Shown in pieces: positions 17,564 to 25,993 of a stretch of DNA of 64,000 nt. The stretch is from Bifidobacterium primatium. Its GTDB lineage: Bacteria; Actinomycetota; Actinomycetes; Actinomycetales; Bifidobacteriaceae. The stretch lies in assembly GCF_002802875.1 (NCBI RefSeq), contig NZ_PEBI01000001.1:707830-771829 (forward strand). The letters run 5' to 3'. The notes under the pieces are model-generated. The model ran no database searches. It was given only the letters and a program-made list of their open reading frames with translations, and was not told where the DNA came from. Numbering within the stretch: the stretch's first letter is position 1; each line of letters begins with the position of its first letter. A program made the translations under genes and the position numbers.

Positions 17564-18271
17564 ATGAGGAAGTTGGGACTGATCGGCGGGACCGGGCCGG
17601 AATCCACGATCATCTACTACAAGGAGATCACCGACGGGGTGCGCAGGCGCTTGGGGCGCGACCGGTTCCCTCATCTGAGCATCGAGAGCCTGGATGTGTT
17701 CGAGGTGCTGGACTTCTGCAGACGCGCAGACTATGACGGGCTCGCCGATTACCTGACCCATGGAATCGCCAATCTCGCCGCCGCGGGGGCCGAGTTCGCC
17801 GCGTTCACGGGCATCACGCCGCATGTGGTGTTCGACGAGGTGGCACGATGCTCGCCCATCCCGATCATCAGCATGCTGGACACGTCCTGCCAGTACGCGG
17901 TTGACCGGCATTACGATCGAGTCGCCCTGATGGGCACCGGTCCGACCATGGACGGCGATTTCTTCCAGCGGCCGTTCCAGGCGCATGGCATCGACGTCGT
18001 CACACCGGACGATGAGGACAAGCGGTACATAGCCAAGGCAATCGAAACGGAATTGGAATACGGCATCGTCAGACCGGCGACCCGGAAGGCGCTGCGAGAC
18101 ATCGCCGCTCGCCTGGCCGAACGGGAGCATGCCGAGGCGATCGTGCTGGGCTGCACGGAACTGCCATTGGCGTTCGACGGCATCGGCCTGCCGGTGGACA
18201 TCATGGACGTCATGCGCATCCACATCAACGCCCTCATCGACCACATCTGCGACCACCCCTGCGACCAATGA
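17564..18271 (+). CDS. Aspartate/glutamate racemase family protein, first catalytic Cys replaced
   Basis: 235-residue protein of the Asp/Glu/hydantoin racemase superfamily. Start ATG 17564 follows GGAAGGA. RKLGLIGGTGPESTIIYYKEI is the family N-terminus; the second catalytic motif VLGCTELPLAF keeps Cys197. In two-Cys racemases the first motif reads (P)CNTxH; here residues 82-87 are TGITPH, so the Cys position is Gly83. E. coli YgeA is known to have Thr at the equivalent site and shows altered specificity, so this protein may be a one-base racemase variant or act on other substrates. It follows the DUF488 gene closely. Family confident, reaction uncertain. Confidence 0.85.
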   Translation: MRKLGLIGGTGPESTIIYYKEITDGVRRRLGRDRFPHLSIESLDVFEVLDFCRRADYDGLADYLTHGIANLAAAGAEFAAFTGITPHVVFDEVARCSPIPIISMLDTSCQYAVDRHYDRVALMGTGPTMDGDFFQRPFQAHGIDVVTPDDEDKRYIAKAIETELEYGIVRPATRKALRDIAARLAEREHAEAIVLGCTELPLAFDGIGLPVDIMDVMRIHINALIDHICDHPCDQ

Positions 18272-18294
18272 TGAACTGAGGCCTTGTATCACAA

Positions 18295-18383
18295 TGCCCG
18301 CCCACCCGCGCGTGGAAAGTCCTACCTCACCCTGAACAAGAGCGATCTCCGCAAGTGCCCACCCACCCGCGCGTGGAAAGTCC
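18295..18383 (+). repeat. Two 28-base direct repeats with a 33-base spacer (CRISPR-like geometry)
   Basis: The repeats at 18295-18322 and 18356-18383 differ at one base (TGCCC-G/A-CCCACCCGCGCG then TGGAAAGTCC) and enclose a 33-base unique spacer. A 61-base period of 28+33 equals that of type I-E arrays. No third copy lies 61 bases to either side and no cas gene is in the window, so this is a remnant or a coincidence. Confidence 0.45.
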
Positions 18384-18571
18384 ATCCGTTTCGGTCGTCA
18401 CCGAGAAGCCGGCAGCTAACGACCTCGTCTAGAGTCAACGGCTCAGCCGCGCGACCAGAGCTCCATCCGCATCCCACAGGCGTTCCCATCATCCCGATTG
18501 AACGGCAAGGTGCCATGTTCCATCTCTTCGGCCACCGCCTCACAACGCTCTTGGGATTTCGCTCCGCCACC

Positions 18572-18601
18572 AAGGTTCCAGCTTCGGCTGGGACCTTTTT
18601 T
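18572..18601 (+). terminator. Isolated strong terminator upstream of the hypothetical gene
   Basis: AAGGTTCCAGC-TTCG-GCTGGGACCTT followed by TTTT. It lies 300 bases after the nearest plus-strand stop, so it may end an unannotated transcript running through 18384-18570 or be an attenuator for the next gene. The stretch 18384-18570 itself has no recognised RNA motif. Confidence 0.8.
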
Positions 18602-18628
18602 CGTATTTCAGTGCGTTCTTCATCACAG

Positions 18629-18658
18629 TTGTGGTATCGTCTGGACGTATGCGATAAA
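18629..18658 (+). promoter_or_regulatory. Putative promoter of the hypothetical gene at 18779
   Basis: TTGTGG and GATAAA are separated by 18 bases, just after a terminator and 120 bases before the start codon. Confidence 0.35.
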
Positions 18659-18778
18659 TTTCGCTTCGAACATTCGTTTGTTCATGTCGATCAGATACCT
18701 AGGGAATAGTGTATCCACGCTCATTCCACGACATCTGGGCAGTAATAACCGACAACAAACGAATGGAGTATCGCATTC

Positions 18779-19825
18779 ATGCCGATGAATGATATCCGAA
18801 CGACCGATATCAATCTCTCTTCCCTCTCCGAACTTCTGCGGGCCAGCTCCCGTACCATCGACGTGGCCGACACCGGTGCGGGCCTCGTCATCACCGACAA
18901 TCGCGCCGTATATCTCAAGACCTACGTGGGAACGAACGGCATCGTCCGCTCCCGTTGGGAGTACCCCCAGCCCGACAAGCGCGGACACGTCCGCGGACTC
19001 CGCGACCACGACACCGCAACCGTGGCGACGTTCACGGACCGTTGCGTGGAACTGCCGCCGTTCGTTCTGACCGGCGACAGTTCCCATCAGGCCATACGGC
19101 TCCGACTGCATCTCAACCGTCAGACGAACCGCTTCGCACCGCACCAGGTGCACACCGCACTGCGGTTGCCGCAGCTCGCTGCCTCGTCCGACGTCCGCTA
19201 CGACGTCTGGCGTTCCTATCATCGACTTATGCAGAACATCATCGACGACGGCGACACCGACGCCGTGTTCAGCGGTGCCATTGGCCGAGATTTGCAACTG
19301 CTCATGGACGCCATAGCCTCCCCCACCGGACTGGCGCTCATCGCTGCACTCGTCATCGACGAGGTGGAGCGCACGAAGCCCGACATCAACAAAACCGAAC
19401 AGGACCACCAGCTGCGTTACGTCGTCGAAGATCTCGACTACAGCGGCGCCGACGATGCCGGGCAGCTCGCCGAACTGCTCGACACGGCGGCAGAGCTTAT
19501 CGCCGGAGTGCGGGTTCGTCCCGACTTCGCTCGCGTCCGCGCCATGCGTGACCTGCTGACCGGCATCGTCAACCGGCTGCCCGAAAACGCTCTGGCGGAC
19601 GCCGGATTCACGCGCGGCATGGCCGGTCACGTGCTCATCCTCATCAGCTGGTGGCTCGGCTCCGACCTTTCGCGACTGGCCGACGCGGCGCTGCGTTTGG
19701 AGATGCTCACCGAAGCGCAGCTGACGGCCGCAGGCACGTCGGCCGGCGTTGGGCTCAAGCCGGTCGGCGGTTCGTCGGTCTGCACACGGGCGGTGCGCAA
19801 CGGCCGCCCCGGCTGGAAGCGGTAG
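18779..19825 (+). CDS. Hypothetical protein, not recognised
   Basis: 348-residue soluble protein with no signal peptide or clear membrane helix. GGAG lies about ten bases before ATG 18779; a second ATG follows two codons later. The N-terminal half is mixed alpha/beta in appearance (TGAGLVITDNRAVYLKTYVG…, FVLTGDSSHQAIRLRLHL), the C-terminal half is helical and acidic (TKPDINKTEQDHQLRYVVEDLDYSG…LAELLDTAAELIAGVR…). The C-terminal 30 residues are Gly/Ser/Arg-rich. No catalytic motif is recognised. Codon use looks ordinary for the window. It is flanked upstream by an isolated terminator and CRISPR-like repeats and downstream by a 51-nt repeat array, so it sits in an accessory-looking island. The opposite strand is also open over most of this stretch but is lower quality. 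Confidence 0.65.
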   Translation: MPMNDIRTTDINLSSLSELLRASSRTIDVADTGAGLVITDNRAVYLKTYVGTNGIVRSRWEYPQPDKRGHVRGLRDHDTATVATFTDRCVELPPFVLTGDSSHQAIRLRLHLNRQTNRFAPHQVHTALRLPQLAASSDVRYDVWRSYHRLMQNIIDDGDTDAVFSGAIGRDLQLLMDAIASPTGLALIAALVIDEVERTKPDINKTEQDHQLRYVVEDLDYSGADDAGQLAELLDTAAELIAGVRVRPDFARVRAMRDLLTGIVNRLPENALADAGFTRGMAGHVLILISWWLGSDLSRLADAALRLEMLTEAQLTAAGTSAGVGLKPVGGSSVCTRAVRNGRPGWKR

Positions 19826-19853
19826 GCGGGAGTACCGTACCCACCGTGTACGG

Positions 19854-20040
19854 GTCGGGTTTATCGCACGCATGCGCAAGACCCGACCCACACGACTTCC
19901 TCGTGGCGGGTTATGCGCACCCGTACGTAATAACCGCCACTGCACAACGCCCAACGGCGGTTATTACGCACGCATACGCAAAACCCGACACTGAAGGCTA
20001 TCTAGCGTCGGGTTTATCGCATACTTGCGCAAAACCCGCC
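19854..20040. repeat. Array of four 34-nt palindromes with exact 51-nt period
   Basis: Units begin at 19854, 19905, 19956 and 20007; each is a 34-base imperfect palindrome of the form G(T/G)CGGGTTTATCGCA…GCGCAAAACCCGCC, separated by three unrelated 17-base spacers. The outer arms are conserved by compensating changes (GTCGGG with CCCGAC, GGCGGT with AACCGCC). The array fills the gap between the hypothetical gene and the convergent DJ-1 gene. One plus frame through it is open, but lacks an SD and composition typical of a gene. Confidence 0.8.
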
Positions 20041-20071
20041 GCTAACGGGGACAAAACGGCCACACAAACCG

Positions 20072-20623
20072 CTACTCCCCCAGCGTCTGCTTGATGGCGT
20101 CGATGAACGCGTCCAGGTCGTCGGGCTTGCGCGAGGTAATCAGTCGCCAGCCGTTGGCGTCGTCCACATGAACTTCCTCGTCGACGTGCTTGCCGCCGGC
20201 GTTTTCGATGTCGGCCGCGATGTAGCGGCAGCTGGTCAGCGTCTTGCCGGGCAGCAGCTCGGCGTTCACCAGCAGCCACGGACCATGGCAGATCGCGGCG
20301 ATCGGCTTGCCGGCGGCGGCGAACGCCTTAGCCAGCGCGATGGCCGCCGGGTTCACGCGCAGACGGTCCACGTTGGTGGTGCCGCCGGGCACGACGAGCA
20401 GGTCGTAGTCATCGGCCGAAACCGCGTCATACGTGGTGTCCGGAGTCACGGTCTCGCCTTCGAAGCGGTCGTGCTGCACGGTCTCCACCGGGTCGGCGGT
20501 CAATGCGGCCAGTGTCACTGCGGCCCCGGCCTCGCGCAGCTCGCGCAACGGCCGCGTCATCTCCGTCTCCTCGATACCCCAGTTCTGCGTGATGATCAGC
20601 ACTTTTGCAGCGGCAATCGGCAT
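20072..20623 (-). CDS. DJ-1/PfpI family protein
   Basis: 183-residue cytosolic protein of the class I GATase-like superfamily. ATG 20623 is chosen since AAGGGG lies six bases upstream; the frame runs on 5' without an SD. Motifs: KVLIITQNWGIEETEM with the conserved acidic residue near 18-20, DYDLLVVPGGTTNVDRLR, and the nucleophile elbow AICHGPWLLVN with Cys112-His113. These are typical of PfpI/YhbO-type stress proteins, variously described as protease-like, glyoxalase or deglycase. Which activity applies cannot be told from sequence. It stands alone, convergent with the repeat array and divergent from the glycosyltransferase genes. Confidence 0.9.
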   Translation of the reverse strand: MPIAAAKVLIITQNWGIEETEMTRPLRELREAGAAVTLAALTADPVETVQHDRFEGETVTPDTTYDAVSADDYDLLVVPGGTTNVDRLRVNPAAIALAKAFAAAGKPIAAICHGPWLLVNAELLPGKTLTSCRYIAADIENAGGKHVDEEVHVDDANGWRLITSRKPDDLDAFIDAIKQTLGE

Positions 20624-20788
20624 GGTATCCCCTTTCAGCGAAGGTTTGACTACGGAATCCAGAATAATCCACGCAATGAGCATCAATCCCGACGAACCCC
20701 CACAACGGCCTCAGGTTTCTCCCAGCGACTGCGGTAATATTGCTGTTACGTTAGCGACGAAATGAACACACATAAGGTGAGGCAGGTT

Positions 20789-21709
20789 ATGACATCCGAC
20801 AATCGGGATACGTTCTCGGACCCCTCGCCATTCTCATTGCTGATGTCCGTGTATCATGGCGATTCGCTGCACAATCTGCAGAGGGCGGTGCAATCCAACA
20901 CCATCGACCAGACGCTGCCGCCGAATCAGGTGGTCATCGTCCGCGATGGACCGGTCGATACGGAAATTCAGCAGTATCTCGATACTCTTCAGACTTCAAT
21001 GCACGAGGCCTTTCAATCGCGGGACCTTCCCGCTCCGGAGGTCGTCGTTGTACCGCTGCCCAACAACGGCGGTCTCGCCCATGCGTTGAATGTCGGTCTG
21101 CAGCACTGCTCGCACGAGCTTATCGCTCGGGCCGATAGCGATGACATCTCCCTGCCGCGCCGTTTCGAAACCATGATTCCCTGCATCGACTCCGCAACCG
21201 CCGTCTCTCCAAACAGCACCTACGATGTGGCCGGCAGTGCAATCCAGGAGTTTCACGGCGACGAACTGCGTCGTGGAATCATACGACGAATCCCTGCCGG
21301 AGGAGCGGAACTACGTAGGTATGCCACGCTTCAATCGCCGTTGAACCACCCCAGTGTGGTCTTCCGCAAGAGCGCCGTGCTGCGGGTCGGCGGCTATCCC
21401 GAAGGCGTGGGACGTTTTGAAGACTATCTGTTGTGGGAACAGCTGCTGCTACATAACTACCGCATACGCAACCTTGCCGTTCCCCTCGTTCTCTACAGAG
21501 TGGACGAAGGCGCATATGAACGTCGCGGCGGCTGGCGCATGCTCATTGCGGAAATTCGTCTGCAACGACGGTTCCTACACGACAGGTTCATCACCCCGGC
21601 GCAGTTCCTGCGCAATGTGCTCATAAGGGCCGTATATCGACTGGTGCCTTCATCAATCCGTACAGCCGGCTACCGACTGCTGAAAAAGCAGAAGCAGAGA
21701 CTTGCATAA
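20789..21709 (+). CDS. Family 2 glycosyltransferase
   Basis: 306-residue GT-A enzyme likely adding a sugar to a surface polysaccharide or glycolipid precursor at the inner face of the membrane. ATG 20789 has GAGG six bases upstream; an ATG nine codons earlier lacks one. Motifs: FSLLMSVYHGDSLHNLQRAVQS (nucleotide-binding start), PNQVVIVRDGPVD, GLAHALNVGLQHCSHELIARADSDDIS with the DxD-type ADSDD, and SPLNHPSVVFRKSAVLRVGGY…FEDYLLWEQLL with the ED of the acceptor-side region. It precedes a GT4 gene by 53 bases; they appear to form one unit with the DUF4422 and DUF4012 genes opposite. Donor sugar unknown. Confidence 0.92.
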   Translation: MTSDNRDTFSDPSPFSLLMSVYHGDSLHNLQRAVQSNTIDQTLPPNQVVIVRDGPVDTEIQQYLDTLQTSMHEAFQSRDLPAPEVVVVPLPNNGGLAHALNVGLQHCSHELIARADSDDISLPRRFETMIPCIDSATAVSPNSTYDVAGSAIQEFHGDELRRGIIRRIPAGGAELRRYATLQSPLNHPSVVFRKSAVLRVGGYPEGVGRFEDYLLWEQLLLHNYRIRNLAVPLVLYRVDEGAYERRGGWRMLIAEIRLQRRFLHDRFITPAQFLRNVLIRAVYRLVPSSIRTAGYRLLKKQKQRLA

Positions 21710-21762
21710 ATCCGGTAAGCCGCGAACATCGGAGCACACCAACGCACTCGGAGGAGCACCCC

Positions 21763-22878
21763 ATGCACAGAATCCTGCATATCGTCCCGCAGTTCCAACC
21801 GGGAGATGGCATCAGCAGCGTGGTGATGAACTACGCGAAGTCGGTCGACCATACGCGTTTCGTCTTCGATGTCATCACACATCGTGTGGATCATCCAGCC
21901 TACGTCGACGCGATACGGAATCTGGGAGGAACGGTTCACGTACTTCCGGGATTCTCACCGAAGGCCCTGCCGCAACTTAACCGCTGGATACGAGATTTCT
22001 TCGCCCAGAATCGGAAAGACTACGACACCGTTCACTGCCATATGTCGAACGCCGCCTTCCTGTATCTGCGGGAGGCCAAACGCGCCGGGATACCCGTGCG
22101 CATACTGCACAGCCATCAGACCAAATACGCGGATACATTCAGTCATGCGGTGCGCAACGTGCCTCTCATCGCATGGGGTAAGCGGTATGCGAACGTCAAT
22201 ATCGCCTGTTCTCAGCAGGCGGGTGCGTTTCTGTTCGGGAAGCATCCGTTCATTCTGCTTCCCAACGCGGTCGATACGCAGCGATTCGCCTTCAATGCCG
22301 CCACTCGTGATGAATTCCGCGCGAACATGCATCTTACCGATGGCAACCGTTTGTACGGCAACGTGGGAAGACTGGCCATACAGAAGAACCAGGGATTTCT
22401 GTTGAATGCCTTCCGGCTCGTCCATGAACGGGATGATTCCGCTCGATTGCTGATCATCGGCGAGGGACCATTGAAAGCGGAGCTGCATGCCAAGGCACAG
22501 GAACTCGGCATCGTGGATGCCGTGATATGGGTCGATAATACCTCTCGGCCAGACGGGTACTACAACGCCATGGATGTTTTCCTGCTGCCATCCTTGCATG
22601 AGGGGCTGCCGGTGAGTCTGGTGGAGGCGCAGTGTTCCGGGCTGCCCTGTCTGATCGCCGAGGACATCGATAAGCAGTCTCTGATTCTGCCCGATGTGCA
22701 GCAGTTGCCAATCGACCATGCAATGGTATGGGCGCAACGGATGCTAGAGACCAAGGACACTCCGAGAGACGAACGCGCTCAGGGCCAATCGGCCGTATCC
22801 GAAGCAGGGTTCGACATGCTCAGGCAGGCGAAAACACTGGAAACGATTTATCTCAGCCACGCAGCTTCCGCCAGATAG
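21763..22878 (+). CDS. Family 4 (GT-B) glycosyltransferase
   Basis: 371-residue retaining-type glycosyltransferase. GGAGG lies before the ATG. The N-terminal domain begins RILHIVPQFQPGDGISSVVMNYAKS with the glycine-containing acceptor loop and has ILHSHQTKYAD; the C-terminal donor domain shows YGNVGRLAIQKNQGFLLNAF, LLIIGEGPLKAELHA and the EX7E-type SLHEGLPVSLVEAQCSGLPC. It resembles capsule and exopolysaccharide GTs (EpsF-like). It follows the GT2 gene and its 3' end overlaps the convergent DUF4422 gene by 26 bases. Sugar specificity unknown. Confidence 0.92.
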   Translation: MHRILHIVPQFQPGDGISSVVMNYAKSVDHTRFVFDVITHRVDHPAYVDAIRNLGGTVHVLPGFSPKALPQLNRWIRDFFAQNRKDYDTVHCHMSNAAFLYLREAKRAGIPVRILHSHQTKYADTFSHAVRNVPLIAWGKRYANVNIACSQQAGAFLFGKHPFILLPNAVDTQRFAFNAATRDEFRANMHLTDGNRLYGNVGRLAIQKNQGFLLNAFRLVHERDDSARLLIIGEGPLKAELHAKAQELGIVDAVIWVDNTSRPDGYYNAMDVFLLPSLHEGLPVSLVEAQCSGLPCLIAEDIDKQSLILPDVQQLPIDHAMVWAQRMLETKDTPRDERAQGQSAVSEAGFDMLRQAKTLETIYLSHAASAR

Positions 22879-23638
22879 TCAGGCCGAGGGTGAACAGTGA
22901 GCTCTTCAACGCCTTCATCGTCCCTATGACGAGCATGTTGTAGGGAAGATAGGCAATACGATAGTCCTTGGCGTGTCTGATCAACCAGACATTGAACAGC
23001 CGTTCGGCGATGAAACCGACGAGACGCTTGTTGTAATCATCGTATTGCGACGTGTCAATGGATTCGTATGCGTAGTCCAGCAGTGGCATCACCCAGGTCA
23101 TGTAGGCGTCCAGAACGTCGCGCCTCGCCGCCAGCATGTTGCAGTAGATAGTCGTGCGTGAGCCCATGGCCTCGTCATACGCCGGGATATAGTCCGGTTC
23201 ATGCTCGGCGATATAGGCCCGCATGAGGTCCATATCCTTGATATGGTGCATACGCTCATACGTCGCCCGCACCGTCTCGTGGTAGGTGATCGGCTGACCG
23301 ACGACGATATCGTGACTGTCGAGTATCGCATTGATGTCCTGCAGGCCCATAATCGCCTTGAGCGAGCATTGCCAGGGCTTACGGAAGAAGTACCGGCGAT
23401 ACTGCACCAATCCGACGCGAGACGCATCGATATTCTTCCAAATCCAATACAGCACGCTGATTTCGCAGTATGAGGGATTGCGCTCGGAGATGTTGTCCCC
23501 GGTGTCATCGGTCAGTTCGGCGAAATGAGGATGCAGGGCCGCTCCGGCCTGGACCATCTCGTATCCATCGGGCATGGCCCATTCCACGGGCTTATGCGCG
23601 GAGACGAACATGCGAAGCTCAGTGCCATGCTGCACCAT
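22853..23638 (-). CDS. DUF4422 family protein (capsular polysaccharide glycosyltransferase-like)
   Basis: 261-residue protein of the DUF4422 family found in capsule and LPS gene clusters and thought to be glycosyltransferases. Family motifs are seen: MFVSAHKPVEW, GDNISERNPSYCEISVLYWIWKN, VGLVQYRRYFF, and GSRTTIYCNMLAARRDVLDAYMTWVMPLL…RLVGFIAERLFNVWL. Start ATG 23638 has GAGGTGA nine bases upstream. The last residues are positively charged and may touch the membrane. It overlaps the convergent GT4 by 26 bases and lies 63 bases downstream of the DUF4012 gene on the same strand, so it is probably the second gene of that unit. Confidence 0.88.
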   Translation of the reverse strand: MVQHGTELRMFVSAHKPVEWAMPDGYEMVQAGAALHPHFAELTDDTGDNISERNPSYCEISVLYWIWKNIDASRVGLVQYRRYFFRKPWQCSLKAIMGLQDINAILDSHDIVVGQPITYHETVRATYERMHHIKDMDLMRAYIAEHEPDYIPAYDEAMGSRTTIYCNMLAARRDVLDAYMTWVMPLLDYAYESIDTSQYDDYNKRLVGFIAERLFNVWLIRHAKDYRIAYLPYNMLVIGTMKALKSSLFTLGLTIWRKLRG

Positions 23639-23701
23639 CGGCGTCGGTCACCTCTTTCTTATGAAGACTGGAAAATCGATGGCTGGAGCGAGATTCCTCG
23701 C

Positions 23702-25852
23702 TCAGCCCATCATCTTGCGAATATCGACAGGGCAGGAAAGATTGTCCTTCAACGACTTCAGCGACGACAGCGGGTCGGAATCCGACGAGGAGTCGCTCTT
23801 CGAAGAGCCACTCTTCGAAGAGCCGGTGCCGGACGATGCCGGCGAAGAAGACGAGGACGAGGCAGAAGACGAGGACTGACTGGGGGTCGCCGACTGCGTC
23901 TGATCCTGGGACTGCTGCGTATCAGTGGACGATGCGGCGCAATTATCCGTCACCGCACCATTCGAACCGGTCTGGATGCCCTTTTCATTGGCAATCGGCG
24001 TATTGACGATGTCCAGAGCCTTCGTCGCGGTCTTCGGGACACGAACCGTGTAAGCCACTGTCACGGACTTACCGGCCTCGACGGGAATCTTGACGGAAAC
24101 GAAATGACGCTTGTTCATCATCATGCTGCCGCCGTACTCGCCGTGATTGAAGGCGATGGACGTGATCTCGCCGTTGGTCGGCGCCATGATGAACATGCGG
24201 TAGCTCATGGTCCCCGGATCGTCCTTGCCGGTCACGAACTTAGGAAGGTCCTTGACCTGCTTGGCGGTCAGCGTGTTCTTCATGGTGAACTCGACCGTGT
24301 ATTCGTCACCCAGGTCGCTGGTGCTTATGGCTCCGATGGCGGTGGAACGCGGGGCATAATCGACCTTGTCGGAAATACGGTCCTTCGACGCCGCCTCAGT
24401 GCCATCGCACGACCGCGTGACCTTGATCTCGCTCTGCATATACCAGTCGAGCTTGCTGGCCTGGGTCTCATTGAGATACACGCCGCTGACCGGCGTCGTC
24501 TCATCGCCGGGCAGTTCGCCGGCGGCGTTTTCGTTAATCAGACCCGTCTGGACCATCGCATCGAATTCATCCTGCTTCTGCATCCAAATCTTCAGATGCG
24601 ACGACGACGTGGTATCGCGGAGCGCCTTGAGCAACGACGACAGATTCGACGGCTTCGCATTCTGCAGAATATGGTTCATCACCAGTTTCGCAGCCTTGCT
24701 CACGTATGCGTTCTGATCGTTGAACTTCGGATGCTCGATGTACAAATCCTTTTCGAAGAACCTCACCGTGTTCTCACCGGTCAGAACCTTGCCGTCCTCA
24801 AGCGTGACATCGCCGGTGGCCCCGACCATGGACTGCAGAAATACAGGATCGACCATGATGACGCCGGCCACATTCTGCTTCTTGTTCTTGGCGTCCTGAT
24901 ACTGCCAAAGATTCTTGAAGGTCACGGCGGCACGAGGATAGTTGGGGTTGACCGTGGTCGTCTGCGGCCAATTCCAGACCTGCATGCCGTACAGTTGCGC
25001 CTCTTCCACGCCCTGATCATCAAAAGCCTTGGGGGGATTCTGGAAGCCGCCGGTGGTATCGAAATCACCGATGGTTACCATGCCCTTGTTGGCTGTCACT
25101 GCCGTATAGGTGCCGACCATACCTCCGGCGGAACGAATCTCCGCAGGATTCTGAACGGCGACGAGATACGTGCGCTCGCCGTTCTCGCCGAGCAGCTCCG
25201 GGAAGAGATTCACCAGCTCGTCATAACTGTCGAGCATATTGTCCACGGCCTCCAGGCCGTTGGTGCCCGCATCGATGGCCGATGCCACCTGATGAATCTT
25301 CGGCTGCTTCAGCGCCTTGAGCGTCTTGGTCTCCTGCTGGATGTCGGCACGTGCCTGATGCACGATCTTTGGCATGGTCGACAGCGCGCTCAAGTCTACG
25401 GTTTTGTCCTGCATGGAGAAGCCCGACAGGCTCTTGGAGAGATTCATCATATCGGTGAACGGACCGTCGACCAGATTGTTCATGGACTGCAGCATCGTGC
25501 GAGCCGCGGTGATGTCGTTGCCGTAGGCGGTGTGGTCGCGAATGAACGTCCACTGCGGCTTGTTGAGTTCGTCGTTAAGCTTTCGGGACGAATCCACCAG
25601 ATCATCGGCGGAGTCGCTCAAACTCTTCTTGCTCCCGCACCCCAGCGCGGCGTTGGCGAGGTTTTCGGCGGCGGTCATCATGCGGTTGGCCTCGTGGTAC
25701 ATCTTCAGCGCCGAGACGCCGTAGACGCCGGCGATGGCGAGGATGAACCCGAGGAACACCATGACGACGCTGAGCGCCACGCGCTTGGGCATCGACTTCT
25801 TCCGCAGACTCCGATGGCCTTTGGGAGTGCTATGACGGGGAGTTGTCGACAT
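23702..25852 (-). CDS. DUF4012 membrane-anchored surface protein
   Basis: 716-residue protein. A basic N-terminus is followed by one membrane helix (residues about 25-48, VALSVVMVFLGFILAIAGVYGVSAL), leaving the rest outside. The family core includes ELLGENGERTYLVAVQNPAEIRSAGGMVGTYTAV, the GGFQNPP stretch, and AGVIMVDPVFLQSMVGATGDV; the C-terminal part has a beta-rich region (VKDLPKFVTGKDDPGTMSYRMFI) and ends in a Ser-rich tail (about residues 640-716). DUF4012 genes usually lie in actinobacterial polysaccharide clusters, as here with DUF4422 and two glycosyltransferases. GAGG precedes the ATG by seven bases. Function unknown; a LytR-CpsA-Psr-like role in glycan handling is only a suggestion. 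Confidence 0.88.
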   Translation of the reverse strand: MSTTPRHSTPKGHRSLRKKSMPKRVALSVVMVFLGFILAIAGVYGVSALKMYHEANRMMTAAENLANAALGCGSKKSLSDSADDLVDSSRKLNDELNKPQWTFIRDHTAYGNDITAARTMLQSMNNLVDGPFTDMMNLSKSLSGFSMQDKTVDLSALSTMPKIVHQARADIQQETKTLKALKQPKIHQVASAIDAGTNGLEAVDNMLDSYDELVNLFPELLGENGERTYLVAVQNPAEIRSAGGMVGTYTAVTANKGMVTIGDFDTTGGFQNPPKAFDDQGVEEAQLYGMQVWNWPQTTTVNPNYPRAAVTFKNLWQYQDAKNKKQNVAGVIMVDPVFLQSMVGATGDVTLEDGKVLTGENTVRFFEKDLYIEHPKFNDQNAYVSKAAKLVMNHILQNAKPSNLSSLLKALRDTTSSSHLKIWMQKQDEFDAMVQTGLINENAAGELPGDETTPVSGVYLNETQASKLDWYMQSEIKVTRSCDGTEAASKDRISDKVDYAPRSTAIGAISTSDLGDEYTVEFTMKNTLTAKQVKDLPKFVTGKDDPGTMSYRMFIMAPTNGEITSIAFNHGEYGGSMMMNKRHFVSVKIPVEAGKSVTVAYTVRVPKTATKALDIVNTPIANEKGIQTGSNGAVTDNCAASSTDTQQSQDQTQSATPSQSSSSASSSSSSPASSGTGSSKSGSSKSDSSSDSDPLSSLKSLKDNLSCPVDIRKMMG

Positions 25853-25993
25853 AAATGGACCTCACGTACTCGTTTGACCTCGTGGCTTGGCGTGCGGTCT
25901 CACCGCACATACAGGGTCATATGGTACAACCGCAAGCTTAAAACGATTCCAGGAGCCTTCGGAACCGCCACATTTCTTTACGTTATGGCACGC

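Noticed and set aside
18480-18600. T-box or other riboswitch before the terminator at 18572
   Set aside because: GGTGCC is present but the GGTGGNACC antiterminator motif and a specifier stem are not; the downstream gene is not an amino acid gene.
19651-20094. Plus-strand frame with 17-residue repeat peptides
   Set aside because: The repeats are explained by the 51-nt palindrome array; there is no SD, and the first part overlaps the hypothetical gene in another frame.
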